A stretch of DNA of 64,000 nucleotides from Planotetraspora mira (GTDB lineage: Bacteria; Actinomycetota; Actinomycetes; Streptosporangiales; Streptosporangiaceae). The stretch covers positions 186,001 to 250,000 of the forward strand of contig NZ_BOOO01000016.1 in the NCBI RefSeq assembly GCF_016863275.1. The letters run 5' to 3'. Shown piece after piece: positions 1 through 8,947 of this stretch. Every line of letters begins with the position of its first letter. Within the stretch, counting starts at the first letter, position 1. The position numbers and the translations under genes are program-made. Under the pieces are notes generated by a model that ran no database searches, was not told the origin of the DNA, and saw nothing but the letters and a program-made list of their open reading frames with translations.

Positions 1-648
1 TTGTGGAAGGCCGACGGGCCCAACCTGCTGACATTCCTGCCGCCGGCGCTGCGGGCCTACCCCGCGGGTGACACCGAGGGCATGCTCACCGCGGGCTTCG
101 CGCCCGGCTCCGAGTTCCTGTGGCCCTTCCACTACCAGATCTACTGGGACCTCACCCAGCGGATCTTCCGCGAGGAGTTCGACCCGGACTTCGACGGCGC
201 CACCCAGGCGGGCACGCCGTACTGCGCCACGGGCACGCCCGCCTGCGACACCGACTACGACTACGCGTCCAGGCCCAGGAGCGTGCACAAGGCCGTGGAG
301 AGGGTCTCCCTCACCGGAAAGATCAAGCGCCCGCTGATCACCGTGCACGGCACTCTGGACACCTTGCTCCCCATCAGCCAGGATTCGGACGTCTACGCCA
401 AGATGATCGCCGACCACCACCGTGACGGTCTGTTCCGGTACTACCGGATCGAGGACGGCAACCACGTCGACGGTCTGTACCCCGCCTACCCCGACAAGCT
501 CCGCCCGCTGCTGCCGTGCTTCCGCAGCGCCTTCACCGCTCTCGAGCGGTGGATCGGCACCGGCGCGCCGCCCCCCGCCAGTCGTACCGTTCCCCGCCCG
601 ACCTCGGGCGACCTGGAAAACACCTGCTCTCTCGGAGCCACGCAATGA
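1..648 (+). CDS. C-terminal part of an alpha/beta-hydrolase-type esterase (5' end outside window)
   Basis: The frame is open from base 1, so the start lies upstream and only the last 215 residues are seen. The segment ITVHGTLDTLLPIS followed by DGNHVDGLY has the spacing of the acid and histidine of an alpha/beta-hydrolase triad. The pattern resembles tannase/feruloyl esterase or 3-hydroxybutyrate oligomer hydrolase C-termini, but the nucleophile elbow is not in view. It may be secreted, since four cysteines are visible, but the signal peptide would be off-window. Its stop overlaps the start of the next hydrolase gene by 4 bases (ATGA), so the two are translationally coupled. Confidence 0.6.
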   Translation: MWKADGPNLLTFLPPALRAYPAGDTEGMLTAGFAPGSEFLWPFHYQIYWDLTQRIFREEFDPDFDGATQAGTPYCATGTPACDTDYDYASRPRSVHKAVERVSLTGKIKRPLITVHGTLDTLLPISQDSDVYAKMIADHHRDGLFRYYRIEDGNHVDGLYPAYPDKLRPLLPCFRSAFTALERWIGTGAPPPASRTVPRPTSGDLENTCSLGATQ

Positions 649-1664
649 GTTCATCGATCTCGTCCGAGCGCGTCACCACGCCGCGCCTGACCCTCAACGT
701 CGTCTCGGTGCCGGAGGCGACGGGCGACCCCGTCGTGTTCGTCCACGGCAACGTCTCGTCGAGCACGTTCTGGCACTCCACCATGACGGCGATCGCCGGG
801 CGGTTCCGGCCGCTCGCCCTCGACCTGCGCGGGTTCGGCGAGTCCGACCCTGAGCCGGTGGACGCGTCCCGCGGCGTGCGGGACTACTCCGACGACGTGC
901 TTTCGTTCCTCGACACGATCGGGCCGGCGCATCTCGTCGGCTGGAGCCTGGGCGGGGCCGTCGTCATGCAGGCGCTCCGCGACCGGCCTGAGGCCGTCAG
1001 GAGCCTCACGCTGGTCAATCCCTGCTCACCGTACGGCTTCGGCGGGACGCAGGGTCCCGACGGGACGCTCAGCCACCCCGACGGCGCCGGAGCGGGCGGC
1101 GGGGCCGCCAACCCGGACTTCGTCGCAGCGATCAAGGCCCGTGACCTCACGGCGGACTCGCCCGTCTCCCCTCGCGCCGTGCTCCGGGCGGCCTACGTGG
1201 CCCCCGGCACGGACCTGGGCGAGGAGGAGGACGCGTTCGTGGAGTCGATGTTGTCCACCCGCATCGGCGACGACCACTATCCGGGCGACTCGGCCGCGAC
1301 CGACGCGTGGCCGGGCATCGCGCCGGGCAAGCGGGGCGTGCTCAACACCCTCGCCCCGACCAACTTCCGCATCGACGACCTGCACACGATCGATCCCAAG
1401 CCGCCGATCCTGTGGATCAGAGGCGCGCAGGACGTGATCGTCTCCGACACGTCGCTGTTCGACCTCGCGCACCTGGGCGCGATCGGCGCGGTCCCCGGCT
1501 GGGACGGCACCCCGGCCCAGCCGATGATCACCCAGACGCGGGCGGCCCTGGACCTGTACGGCGCCTACCGGGAGGTGGTCATCGAGGGCGGCGGCCACGG
1601 CCCCCAGATCGACAGTCCCACCGAGTTCCGTGAGGCCCTCCTCGCTCACCTGCTCGAACGGTAA
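645..1664 (+). CDS. alpha/beta hydrolase
   Basis: Protein of 339 residues. It shows the oxyanion-hole motif VFVHGN, the nucleophile elbow GWSLGG, an acid in RGAQDVIV and the catalytic histidine in GGGHGP, so the fold and an intact Ser-Asp-His triad are clear. The substrate cannot be told from sequence. The ATG at 645 is chosen because it overlaps the preceding stop (ATGA) and the hydrolase fold begins soon after. A longer in-frame extension upstream would run antisense-like through the previous gene. The 3' end overlaps the convergent glycosyltransferase gene by 19 bases. Confidence 0.85.
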   Translation: MSSSISSERVTTPRLTLNVVSVPEATGDPVVFVHGNVSSSTFWHSTMTAIAGRFRPLALDLRGFGESDPEPVDASRGVRDYSDDVLSFLDTIGPAHLVGWSLGGAVVMQALRDRPEAVRSLTLVNPCSPYGFGGTQGPDGTLSHPDGAGAGGGAANPDFVAAIKARDLTADSPVSPRAVLRAAYVAPGTDLGEEEDAFVESMLSTRIGDDHYPGDSAATDAWPGIAPGKRGVLNTLAPTNFRIDDLHTIDPKPPILWIRGAQDVIVSDTSLFDLAHLGAIGAVPGWDGTPAQPMITQTRAALDLYGAYREVVIEGGGHGPQIDSPTEFREALLAHLLER

Positions 1665-3571
1665 CGAAGGATCCGCCGCGCGATCCTCCTGAGAAGCGAC
1701 GGCGCGGGCCGCATTCCGGCGGGCAGGACACTCACCTGCCCGCCGCGGCCCACCGTCAGGCCGAACAGCAGGTCGACGTCCTTCTCGTCCATCCGCAGGC
1801 TCGGCCGCCAGGATCCCGGCCCGATGCTGTCGTACCCGCCGATCCGGCTCACCGGCACCTTCGCGATGAGCTGCCCGGCCAGGCGCCCGGGGATCCCCGG
1901 CTCGACGAGCGCGGGCACCGCCATGCTCCGGCCGCGCCCGTCCCGCTCGCGCAGCACCAGTTCCGCCGGCGGTCCCCCACTGGGCGGCACGTACGGCACG
2001 GGCACGACGACGAAGACGTGGCCCTCCTGGTGGGCGACCGACGCCCTCGACGACACGAGCGCGATCGATTCGGGGAACGACTTCGGCTCCACGCAGACGC
2101 TGAGCTCGGCGCGCTCGGACCAGCACGGCACGACCAGCCGGCGGGGATCCTCCGCGAGCACCCCCGCGCAGTTCATCGGCGCGTCGGGCCGGGCGACGCG
2201 GGTGCGGCCGGGGTGCACGCCGCGCATCCGCACGTGGACCTCCCACACGCCCGGGCGCAGCGGCCTGCCGAGCGCGGCCGATCCCACGTCCAGCCGGGCC
2301 TCGCCGCTCGCCCAGACGCGCACCTGGTCCCCCACGGTGGCCCTGCCGACCGTGCTGGTCACCGGGAGGAAGTACATGACGCCGGTCTCGGCGTCGCGGA
2401 TGTAGACCTCCATGCGGGCCTTGTCCGCCGCCTGGGTGACGTCGGCCGCCTCCTGGTCGAGCACCCCGTGCATCGGCACCATGGGCGTCCAGAACAGCCG
2501 CCCTCCCTCCGACCGGAACCGCAACGGGCTCCCGTCCGCGCGCACGATCTCGACGCCGAGGTCGAGGGCCAGCACGCTCTGCTCCCAGCGCACGTCGCGC
2601 AACTCGGCACGCAGCCTCGTGCCCTGGAACGCCGCGGCGAGGTCGATGAGCGTCCGCAGTCTGCCGTGGCGGAGCAGCGCCACCCGAGCCCTCAGATGGA
2701 CGGGGAGGTAGGTGTCCAGGGCCGGAGGGAAACGCTCGACGGTGAGGCGGTACAGCAGGGAGAACAGGATCGTGCGCTCGTCGTCGGGGGTCGCCAGGAA
2801 ACGGCTCCCGCCGAGGCGGCGCAGCCCCAGCACCCGGTACCAGTGGGCGTAGATGCGGTCACGCTGCCGTCCCGGCTCGGTGTGGGCGTCGACGACATCG
2901 AGGACCGCGTGCAGGCCGTCGAACAGCGCCTCAGGATCCGGCGACTCGTCTTCGATCGGCCCGAGATGGCAGCAGATCTCCTCGGACAGGATCGCGACCA
3001 CCTTCGCCGCCAGGTACGCCCTGGTCACGAATGACGGCTCGGACAGGGGGCGGTCGGGGAAGCGCAACTGGTGGGACTCGACGAACTCGCGGCTGAACAG
3101 CTTGTGCGCCGTCGGCAACGCCAGCAGGTGGTCGCGCAGGACGTCGGCACGTGGCTGGTCCCGGGTGAACGCCGACAGCGGCGGACCGCCGTCCACCACC
3201 CTGCCGACCAGCACGTCCGCGTCGGTCTCCACCGCCATGCCGTACATGTGCTCCAGCGCGGCGGGCTCCAGCCGGTCGTGCTGGTTCATCAGGTAGACGT
3301 AGTCGCCGCAGGCGACCGAAAGTCCCACGTTGCGCGCGCGGGCGACAGAGCCGTTGTGGTCCAGATGCAGCACGCGAACGTTGGGCCGGTTCGCGGCGAT
3401 CGCGTCGAGCCGCTTGCGCGCGCCGTCCGTCGACCCGTCGTCCGCGAAGATCACTTCGTACTCTTCCGGCGGGAGCGACTGCTCGAGGAGCGAACGCACG
3501 CACGCGCCGAAGGCGTCATCCGCCAGCCCGGGGTTGAACACGGGCACAACCACGCTGACCTTCACACCCAT
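1646..3571 (-). CDS. Family 2 glycosyltransferase, two-part (GT-A plus beta-rich C-terminal region)
   Basis: Protein of 641 residues. The N-terminal ~230 residues are a GT-A domain: VSVVVPVFNPG at the start, the nucleotide-binding DDGSTDG, and a metal-site equivalent NQHDRL. The remaining ~400 residues are predicted to be linker and beta-sandwich-like sequence, reminiscent of TarS/TarP-type wall teichoic acid glycosyltransferases. This makes decoration of a cell-wall glycopolymer the best guess, by inference from architecture only. No membrane segment is seen. It is a single transcription unit on the minus strand; the intergenic region 3572-3744 should hold its promoter. Confidence 0.75.
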   Translation of the reverse strand: MGVKVSVVVPVFNPGLADDAFGACVRSLLEQSLPPEEYEVIFADDGSTDGARKRLDAIAANRPNVRVLHLDHNGSVARARNVGLSVACGDYVYLMNQHDRLEPAALEHMYGMAVETDADVLVGRVVDGGPPLSAFTRDQPRADVLRDHLLALPTAHKLFSREFVESHQLRFPDRPLSEPSFVTRAYLAAKVVAILSEEICCHLGPIEDESPDPEALFDGLHAVLDVVDAHTEPGRQRDRIYAHWYRVLGLRRLGGSRFLATPDDERTILFSLLYRLTVERFPPALDTYLPVHLRARVALLRHGRLRTLIDLAAAFQGTRLRAELRDVRWEQSVLALDLGVEIVRADGSPLRFRSEGGRLFWTPMVPMHGVLDQEAADVTQAADKARMEVYIRDAETGVMYFLPVTSTVGRATVGDQVRVWASGEARLDVGSAALGRPLRPGVWEVHVRMRGVHPGRTRVARPDAPMNCAGVLAEDPRRLVVPCWSERAELSVCVEPKSFPESIALVSSRASVAHQEGHVFVVVPVPYVPPSGGPPAELVLRERDGRGRSMAVPALVEPGIPGRLAGQLIAKVPVSRIGGYDSIGPGSWRPSLRMDEKDVDLLFGLTVGRGGQVSVLPAGMRPAPSLLRRIARRILRYRSSR

Positions 3572-3744
3572 GAGGCCAAGGGTGCAGTGCAGACCGGCGG
3601 TATCCCCTCAGGCTTGCCGAAAGGTCGACCAAATCTGACCAGAGAATGGACGCCTCACCGGTGTGAACCGACCGGGCGTAATCCTGTTGGCGACGCGCAC
3701 CGATCCGGGACGCTCCCGCTAGCCGCGGGCTGGGCGGATAGGGC

Positions 3745-4458
3745 CTAGTACCAGCCGGTCGACTGGGAGTGCGCCCATGCTCCGCAGGGCGACTTGTAAC
3801 GGCCGGCGATATACCCGAGCCCCCACTTGATCTGCGTGGCGGGGTTGGTCTGCCAGTCGGATCCCGCGCTGGCCATCTTGCTGCCCGGCAGGGACTGGGG
3901 GATGCCGTACGCGCCGCTGTAGCGGTTCATCGCCCGCTGGTTCCAGTGGCTCTCGCGGTCCCACAGCTTCTCCAGGCAACCCCACTCGCTGCTCCAGCCG
4001 CGGGCGTCGGCCATCTGCTTGCCGAGCGCCTTGTTGCTGCCGGGGTCCGGTGTGGAGCCGGGCGGGAAGTTCGCCGGCGAGAAGCCGCCGCCGCCGGGGG
4101 CCTTGGGGACGATCTTCACGGGGTCGAGGTCGGCCTTGCGGTTGTCCGTGACCTCTTTCAGCTTGGCCTGCTTGAGCGCCTGGACGGCATGCGCCTTGAG
4201 CGCGTCGTTCTCCGGGTTGGGCGCGTAGGGATCGCTGTTGGCGATGTCCTGGAGGGTGAGCACGTTCCTCGGCGCCTTCGCGTTCTCCATGGCCGTGCGC
4301 ACCACGTAGGCCGTGCCGCCGGCGAGGACCGCGATCGTGACGCCGATGATGGCGACCCGCTTCGGGGTGACCCAGCCGGGCTTCGACTGGGCATCGGGGC
4401 GCTTCGAACGAGAGCGCGACGCGGGCGGACGATCCCTCAGCTGCTGACCAGAGCTCAC
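3745..4458 (-). CDS. Membrane-anchored lytic transglycosylase-like protein
   Basis: Protein of about 237 residues from a GTG at 4458. A longer reading from ATG 4560 adds a poorly conserved 34-residue leader. A basic N-terminus is followed by one membrane segment (VAIIGVTIAVLAGGTAYVV), a Pro/Lys linker and a C-terminal lysozyme-like domain. The latter has a likely catalytic Glu in LWDRESHWN, the AYGIPQSLPGSKM loop and the NPATQIKWGLGYI helix typical of actinobacterial SLT proteins. It should cleave peptidoglycan glycan strands outside the membrane. A Crp-type palindrome lies 108 bases upstream of the chosen start. The start codon is uncertain. Confidence 0.8.
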   Translation of the reverse strand: MSSGQQLRDRPPASRSRSKRPDAQSKPGWVTPKRVAIIGVTIAVLAGGTAYVVRTAMENAKAPRNVLTLQDIANSDPYAPNPENDALKAHAVQALKQAKLKEVTDNRKADLDPVKIVPKAPGGGGFSPANFPPGSTPDPGSNKALGKQMADARGWSSEWGCLEKLWDRESHWNQRAMNRYSGAYGIPQSLPGSKMASAGSDWQTNPATQIKWGLGYIAGRYKSPCGAWAHSQSTGWY

Positions 4459-4565
4459 GGCACCTGAGCTTGCCCTGTCTTGGGGGGTGTTGCGCAACCG
4501 AATCGTGAAACACAGTTGGGGTTCTCTTGACCTAACCGGCCCGCTACATGGACTTTCCATAGAAA

Positions 4566-4581
4566 TGTGATTTTGGTCACA
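4566..4581. promoter_or_regulatory. Crp/GlxR-type operator
   Basis: TGTGATTTTGGTCACA is a perfect 5+5 palindrome (TGTGA-N6-TCACA). It also fits the Streptomyces Crp motif GTG-N6-GNCAC. It sits in the divergent region between the lytic transglycosylase (minus) and the response regulator (plus), so it could control either. Confidence 0.7.
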
Positions 4582-4720
4582 TCACCCGTAAATCCCGTCA
4601 CAGCGCACCCGACAGGAAGCCCTTTCCAGCTTGCCCTCGTTTCGTCGGGATCATGTGCACCCGATGTCACAGTTTCATGTCGAAGATGGGAGAACGTCCC
4701 GACCGAACCATAATGACCGC

Positions 4721-5395
4721 GTGGCAGGCATCCTCCTCGTCGAAGACGACCCCTCCGTCCGCACCGGGCTCGAACTGGCGCTCACCCGCCAGGGCCACTC
4801 GGTGACGACGTTCGCGACGGGCGAGGAGGCGCTCGACCATGTGCGGGCGCGCAGGCCCGAGATCGTCATCCTCGACGTGATGCTCCCCGGCATAGACGGG
4901 GTGGAGGTCTGCCGGCGCATCCGCAAGCTCGACTCGCTGCCGATCATCCTGCTGACCGCGCGGGGCGACGATCTCGACGTGGTCGTGGGGCTGGAGGCGG
5001 GCGCCGATGACTACGTGGTCAAACCCGTCGAGCCGCGGGTTCTCGACGCCCGCATCCGGGCGATCCTCCGACGGCTCGAGTCCGCGTCCGCCGACCGCGT
5101 CAGCTTCGGCGACCTGATGATCGACCGGGGCGCGCTCAAGATCAGCCTGAACGGTCGCGAGATCCATCTCACCCCGACCGAGCTGCGCCTCCTGCTCGAA
5201 CTCGTCCGCCATCCGGGTCAGGTGCTCAACCGCCGCTACCTGCTGCGCGCCGTGTGGGACCACACCCACGTCGCGGACTCGCGGCTGGTCGACGCGTGCG
5301 TGCAGCGGATCCGGGCCAAGATCGAGCCGGTGCCCGCCGACCCGGTCTTCATCCACACGGTCCGCGGGTTCGGGTACCGCTTCAGCCCGCCATGA
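4721..5395 (+). CDS. OmpR-family response regulator
   Basis: Protein of 224 residues starting at GTG 4721 (VAGILLVEDDPS). The receiver domain has the acidic pair EDD, the phosphoacceptor Asp in VILDVMLPG and the conserved Lys in VVKPVEP. It is followed by a winged-helix DNA-binding domain (LTPTELRLLLELV, VRGFGYRF). The start is placed there because the receiver fold begins immediately; the upstream in-frame extension has no conserved content. It is the first gene of a three-gene operon with ATGA overlaps into the kinase and then a lipoprotein, an arrangement like MtrAB-LpqB or CseABC envelope-stress systems. Confidence 0.9.
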   Translation: MAGILLVEDDPSVRTGLELALTRQGHSVTTFATGEEALDHVRARRPEIVILDVMLPGIDGVEVCRRIRKLDSLPIILLTARGDDLDVVVGLEAGADDYVVKPVEPRVLDARIRAILRRLESASADRVSFGDLMIDRGALKISLNGREIHLTPTELRLLLELVRHPGQVLNRRYLLRAVWDHTHVADSRLVDACVQRIRAKIEPVPADPVFIHTVRGFGYRFSPP

Positions 5396-6822
5396 CCTGG
5401 GTGCCCACCGGGCTCCGGGCCCGGTTGGTGATCACCTTCCTCCTGGTGGCGGTGACGGCGTCCGCAATGGTCGCGGGTCTCGGCTACCAACTCGTCCGGA
5501 GGGAGCTGCTGGACCGTGCCGAGCGGGCCGCCGTCGCCGACGTCCGCGACACGCTCTCCACGATCACCCTGCCCGTCGGCGCCAGCGACGTCGTGTGGCC
5601 GAGTGACTCCACCGTCACCGACGACGACCTGGCCGGCCTGGTCAACGCGCTCAGCGGTCCCGGCCGCTCGGTGATCATGACCTATGGAGACCTCCAGCAC
5701 ACCAGCCCGGGCGGTCACTTCACCATGAGCGACGTCCCCGACCAGCTCCGCTGGCAGGCCGGCAGGCGGCTGGTCTACCAGCGCCTCCGTATCGGGAACC
5801 AGCCGTGGCTGCTCGTGGCCACCCAGATCCAGCGGGTCAACCAGAGCGGCGCCAAGCGTGCCACGGGGCTCACCGCGTACGTCTTCGTCTCCCTGGCCGA
5901 GGAGGAGGGCGTCCTGTTCCGCCTCCGCACCGCCCTGGCGCAGGCGGGAGGCATCACGCTGACGATCGCGCTGACCGTCGCCCTGGTGTCGGCGCGCCGG
6001 GTGCTGCTGCCCGTACGGAGACTCGGCGTGGCCGCCCGGGCGCTGGGGTCCGGCGACCTGCACGTCAGACTCCCCGTCCGGGGCAGGGACGAGCTGGCGG
6101 AGCTCACCGCCACCTTCAACGAGACGGCCGCGGCCCTGGAGCACACGGTCTCGGAACTGCGCACGCTGGAGTCGCTGTCGCGCCGCTTCGTCGCTGACGT
6201 CTCCCACGAGCTGCGCACCCCGCTGACCGCCATGACGGCGGTGACCGACATGCTGACCGAGGACGCCGCAGGACTGCCCGACGACGCGGGCGAGGCGATG
6301 CTCATCGTGGTGCGCGAGATCGACAGGCTCCGCGTGCTGGTGGAGCACCTGATCGAGGTCAGCCGTTTCGACTCCGGCGCGGCCGTGCTGCGGAGGGAGA
6401 GCGTCGACGTGGGCGACTGCCTGGCCGACTCCCTGGAGATGCGCGGATGGGCCGACCAGGTGAAACTCACCATGCCCGTCGGGTTGACGTTCTCCCTGGA
6501 CCCGCGGCGGTTCGACGTGATCGTGGCCAACCTCGTGGGCAACGCGCTCCAGCACGGCTCACCGCCCGTGCTGGTACGCGCCCGCGTGGACAGGCAAGGA
6601 CTGGAGGTGACCGTGCGCGACCACGGAACAGGCATCCCCGAACAGGCGCTGCCCCACGTCTTCGACAGGTTCTTCAAGGCCGGATCCGACCGGGCGAGAA
6701 GCGTCGGCAGCGGTCTCGGGCTCGCGATCGCCAAGGCCAACGCGGAGTTGCACAACGGCGCCATCACCGTGGAGAGGCGCGAGCCCGGCACCCTCTTCCG
6801 GCTCAGGATCCCCCGATCATGA
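5392..6822 (+). CDS. Sensor histidine kinase
   Basis: Protein of 476 residues. A membrane segment near residues 12-32 and a second near 180-200 bracket an extracytoplasmic sensor domain of about 150 residues. HAMP, the HisKA motif DVSHELRTPLT and the ATPase boxes NLVGNALQHG, DHGTGIP and GSGLGLAIAK follow in order. It is the cognate kinase of the regulator just upstream, whose stop it overlaps (ATGA at 5392). The signal is unknown; the coupled lipoprotein downstream suggests an envelope-related signal with the lipoprotein as accessory or brake. Confidence 0.9.
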   Translation: MTWVPTGLRARLVITFLLVAVTASAMVAGLGYQLVRRELLDRAERAAVADVRDTLSTITLPVGASDVVWPSDSTVTDDDLAGLVNALSGPGRSVIMTYGDLQHTSPGGHFTMSDVPDQLRWQAGRRLVYQRLRIGNQPWLLVATQIQRVNQSGAKRATGLTAYVFVSLAEEEGVLFRLRTALAQAGGITLTIALTVALVSARRVLLPVRRLGVAARALGSGDLHVRLPVRGRDELAELTATFNETAAALEHTVSELRTLESLSRRFVADVSHELRTPLTAMTAVTDMLTEDAAGLPDDAGEAMLIVVREIDRLRVLVEHLIEVSRFDSGAAVLRRESVDVGDCLADSLEMRGWADQVKLTMPVGLTFSLDPRRFDVIVANLVGNALQHGSPPVLVRARVDRQGLEVTVRDHGTGIPEQALPHVFDRFFKAGSDRARSVGSGLGLAIAKANAELHNGAITVERREPGTLFRLRIPRS

Positions 6823-7361
6823 GAGGCGCCCGGGCGTTCCTGGTCATACTGACGGCCGCCGTGGCCGCGGCGTGCGGCGTGCCGCCCACAGGCGTCGTCG
6901 ACACCGGCCCCGCCCCCATCGCGCGCGGGGCGTCGAGTCTCACCAGGATCTATCTCGTCCGCGACGGGCGGCTCCAGCTGACGAACGTCGCCGTGGGCTC
7001 CGCCCACGTCAACGACCTGATGGCCACCCTGTTCAAGGCGACCGCCAAGCCCACCGACAGGCTGACCACGGCGCTGGACGGGCTCCACCTCGCCGAGGTG
7101 CAACTGGTCCGCTACGCACCCGACCCGAGCAGCCGCAACGACCCGGACAACACGGTGACCCTGCGCATGCGCGTGTTCGTCAGCGGCCTGAAGATATCCA
7201 GGATCGCCATGGCCCAGATCACCTGTACGGCACGGCTGCGCTCGGAGGTCTGGGCCGTGGAGATCGCGCACGGCACTCCCGGCGACACGGGACCCCTGAA
7301 GGTCCACACGTGCCGGGAGTACTGGGATCTGGCCCCCAAGAACGGCCATCTCCCCCCGTGA
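6819..7361 (+). CDS. Lipoprotein coupled to two-component system
   Basis: Protein of 180 residues with a clear lipoprotein signal peptide: MRGARAFLVILTA followed by the lipobox AVAAAC. The mature part contains a region (ARGASSLTRIYLVRDGRL onward) with the look of a GerMN-type domain, as found in LpqB-like accessory lipoproteins. Its ATG overlaps the kinase stop (ATGA), so it is made with the kinase and probably tunes its signalling at the outer face of the membrane. The function is inferred from gene order only. Confidence 0.75.
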   Translation: MRGARAFLVILTAAVAAACGVPPTGVVDTGPAPIARGASSLTRIYLVRDGRLQLTNVAVGSAHVNDLMATLFKATAKPTDRLTTALDGLHLAEVQLVRYAPDPSSRNDPDNTVTLRMRVFVSGLKISRIAMAQITCTARLRSEVWAVEIAHGTPGDTGPLKVHTCREYWDLAPKNGHLPP

Positions 7362-7373
7362 CGTTCGTCCAGG

Positions 7374-8684
7374 TCAGACGGCGATGTTCTCCAGCATCTC
7401 GGTCACCAGCGCGGCGATGGGCGAACGCTCCGACCTGGTGAGCGTGATGTGCGCGAACAGCGGGTGGCCCTTGAGCTTCTCCACGACCGCCACGACGCCG
7501 TCGTGCCGGCCCACGCGCAGGTTGTCGCGCTGGGCGATGTCGTGGGTGAGCACCACACGGGAGTTGGCGCCGATCCGTGACAGCACGGTCAGCAGCACAC
7601 CCCGCTCCAGCGACTGCGCCTCGTCCACGATGACGAACGCGTCGTGGAGTGAGCGGCCGCGGATGTGGGTCAGGGGCAGCACCTCGAGCATGCCGCGGTC
7701 GAGGACCTCCTCGATCACCTCGGGCGTCGTCACCGCGCCGAGGGTGTCGAAGACGGCCTGCGCCCACGGGCCCATCTTCTCGTTCTCCGAGCCGGGCAGG
7801 TAGCCGAGCTCCTGACCGCCCACGGCGTAGAGCGGGCGGAAGACGATGACCTTGCGGTGCTGGCGGCGCTCGAGCACCGCCTCCAGGCCCGCGCACAGGG
7901 CGAGGGCCGACTTGCCGGTGCCCGCGCGGCCGCCCAGTGAGACGATACCGACCTCGGGGTCCATCAGCAGGTCGAGGGCGATCCGCTGCTCGGCGGACCG
8001 GCCGTGCAGGCCGAAGACCTCCCGGTCGCCCCTGACCAGCCGTACGGACTTGTCCGGCAGGACTCGGCCGAGCGCGGAGCCGCGGCTCGACAGTAGTCGG
8101 AGACCGGTGTGGCAGGGCATCTCGCGGGCGTCCTCCAGGTCCGCGGTGCCGTTCTCGAAGAGGCCCTCGACCTCTTCGGTCGTGACCTGGAGCTCGGACA
8201 TTCCGGTCCAGCCGGACTCGACCACCATCCCCGCGCGGTACTCCTCGGCGGCCAGGCCGATGGAGGCGGCCTTCACACGCATCGGGAGGTCCTTCGACAC
8301 CAGAACCACGTCGCGGCCCTCGGCCGCGAGGTTCTGCGCGACCGTGAGGATGCGCGTGTCGTTGTCCCCGAGGCGGAAGCCCGCGGGGAGGACGGATGGA
8401 TCACTATGGTTGAGCTCGACCCGGATGGTTCCGACGCCGATCGGCATCGGTTCATCCAGCCGCCCGTGCCGCACCCGGAGGTCGTCCAGGAACCGAAGGG
8501 CCTCACGGGCGAAGTACCCCAGCTCGGGGTGATGCCGCTTGGCCTCCAGCTCGGTGACGACAACGATCGGGAGGACGACCTCATGCTCGTCGAAGCGGCT
8601 CATCGCCGCCGGGTCAGCGAGCAGTACCGAGGTGTCCAGAACGTAGGTGCGGGATGCGGACGGGTTGTTCGAGGACACTGCCAC
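7374..8684 (-). CDS. phoH2: PhoH2: PIN-domain RNase fused to PhoH-type ATPase
   Basis: Protein of 436 residues. The N-terminal PIN nuclease domain ([11 protein letters not shown], acidic residues in VVTELEAK) is joined to a PhoH ATPase with Walker [12 protein letters not shown] and Walker [12 protein letters not shown]. This is the PhoH2 layout known from mycobacteria (Rv1095), an ATP-dependent RNA unwinding and cleaving enzyme. The start is GTG 8684, preceded by GGGGGAG at a 5-base spacing. An unusually long leader of about 260 bases separates it from uppS and contains a strong stem-loop (8821-8856). Confidence 0.9.
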   Translation of the reverse strand: MAVSSNNPSASRTYVLDTSVLLADPAAMSRFDEHEVVLPIVVVTELEAKRHHPELGYFAREALRFLDDLRVRHGRLDEPMPIGVGTIRVELNHSDPSVLPAGFRLGDNDTRILTVAQNLAAEGRDVVLVSKDLPMRVKAASIGLAAEEYRAGMVVESGWTGMSELQVTTEEVEGLFENGTADLEDAREMPCHTGLRLLSSRGSALGRVLPDKSVRLVRGDREVFGLHGRSAEQRIALDLLMDPEVGIVSLGGRAGTGKSALALCAGLEAVLERRQHRKVIVFRPLYAVGGQELGYLPGSENEKMGPWAQAVFDTLGAVTTPEVIEEVLDRGMLEVLPLTHIRGRSLHDAFVIVDEAQSLERGVLLTVLSRIGANSRVVLTHDIAQRDNLRVGRHDGVVAVVEKLKGHPLFAHITLTRSERSPIAALVTEMLENIAV

Positions 8685-8820
8685 GCGTTCTCCCCCGGGC
8701 ACCGAAGAAGGCGCCCTGCCTTGACTGGTGGTGAACGGACCGGGCCCGTGACCTGCCGAAGCGGGTCGGGACTCCAGCCCGCCTCGCAAGGTCGTGACGC
8801 AAGGACGGGCCCTCTCCCCA

Positions 8821-8856
8821 GGTAAGAGCCATCGACCAGGTCGATGGCGACTTACC
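8821..8856. other. Extended stem-loop in phoH2 leader
   Basis: Arms GCCATCGAC and GTCGATGGC (9 bp, 3-base loop) are enclosed by GGTAAG/CTTACC (6 bp), giving a two-part stem of about 36 bases. No T-run follows on either strand, so it is not a classic intrinsic terminator. It lies between uppS (ends 8948) and the phoH2 start (8684), on the likely phoH2 transcript. Confidence 0.55.
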
Positions 8857-8947
8857 TACCACGGTACGTAATGAAGCCTCTCGACCCAATAGTTGGGCAC
8901 TGTCCGAAAGAGGCAGTTCATGTACCGTTTGGAATGATCTCGGCGGC

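Noticed and set aside
4459-4720. Cyclic di-AMP (ydaO-type) riboswitch upstream of the lytic transglycosylase
   Set aside because: Such riboswitches are common before actinobacterial wall hydrolase genes, but I could not find the conserved core; the region before the NlpC/P60 gene (19472-19590) also lacks it.
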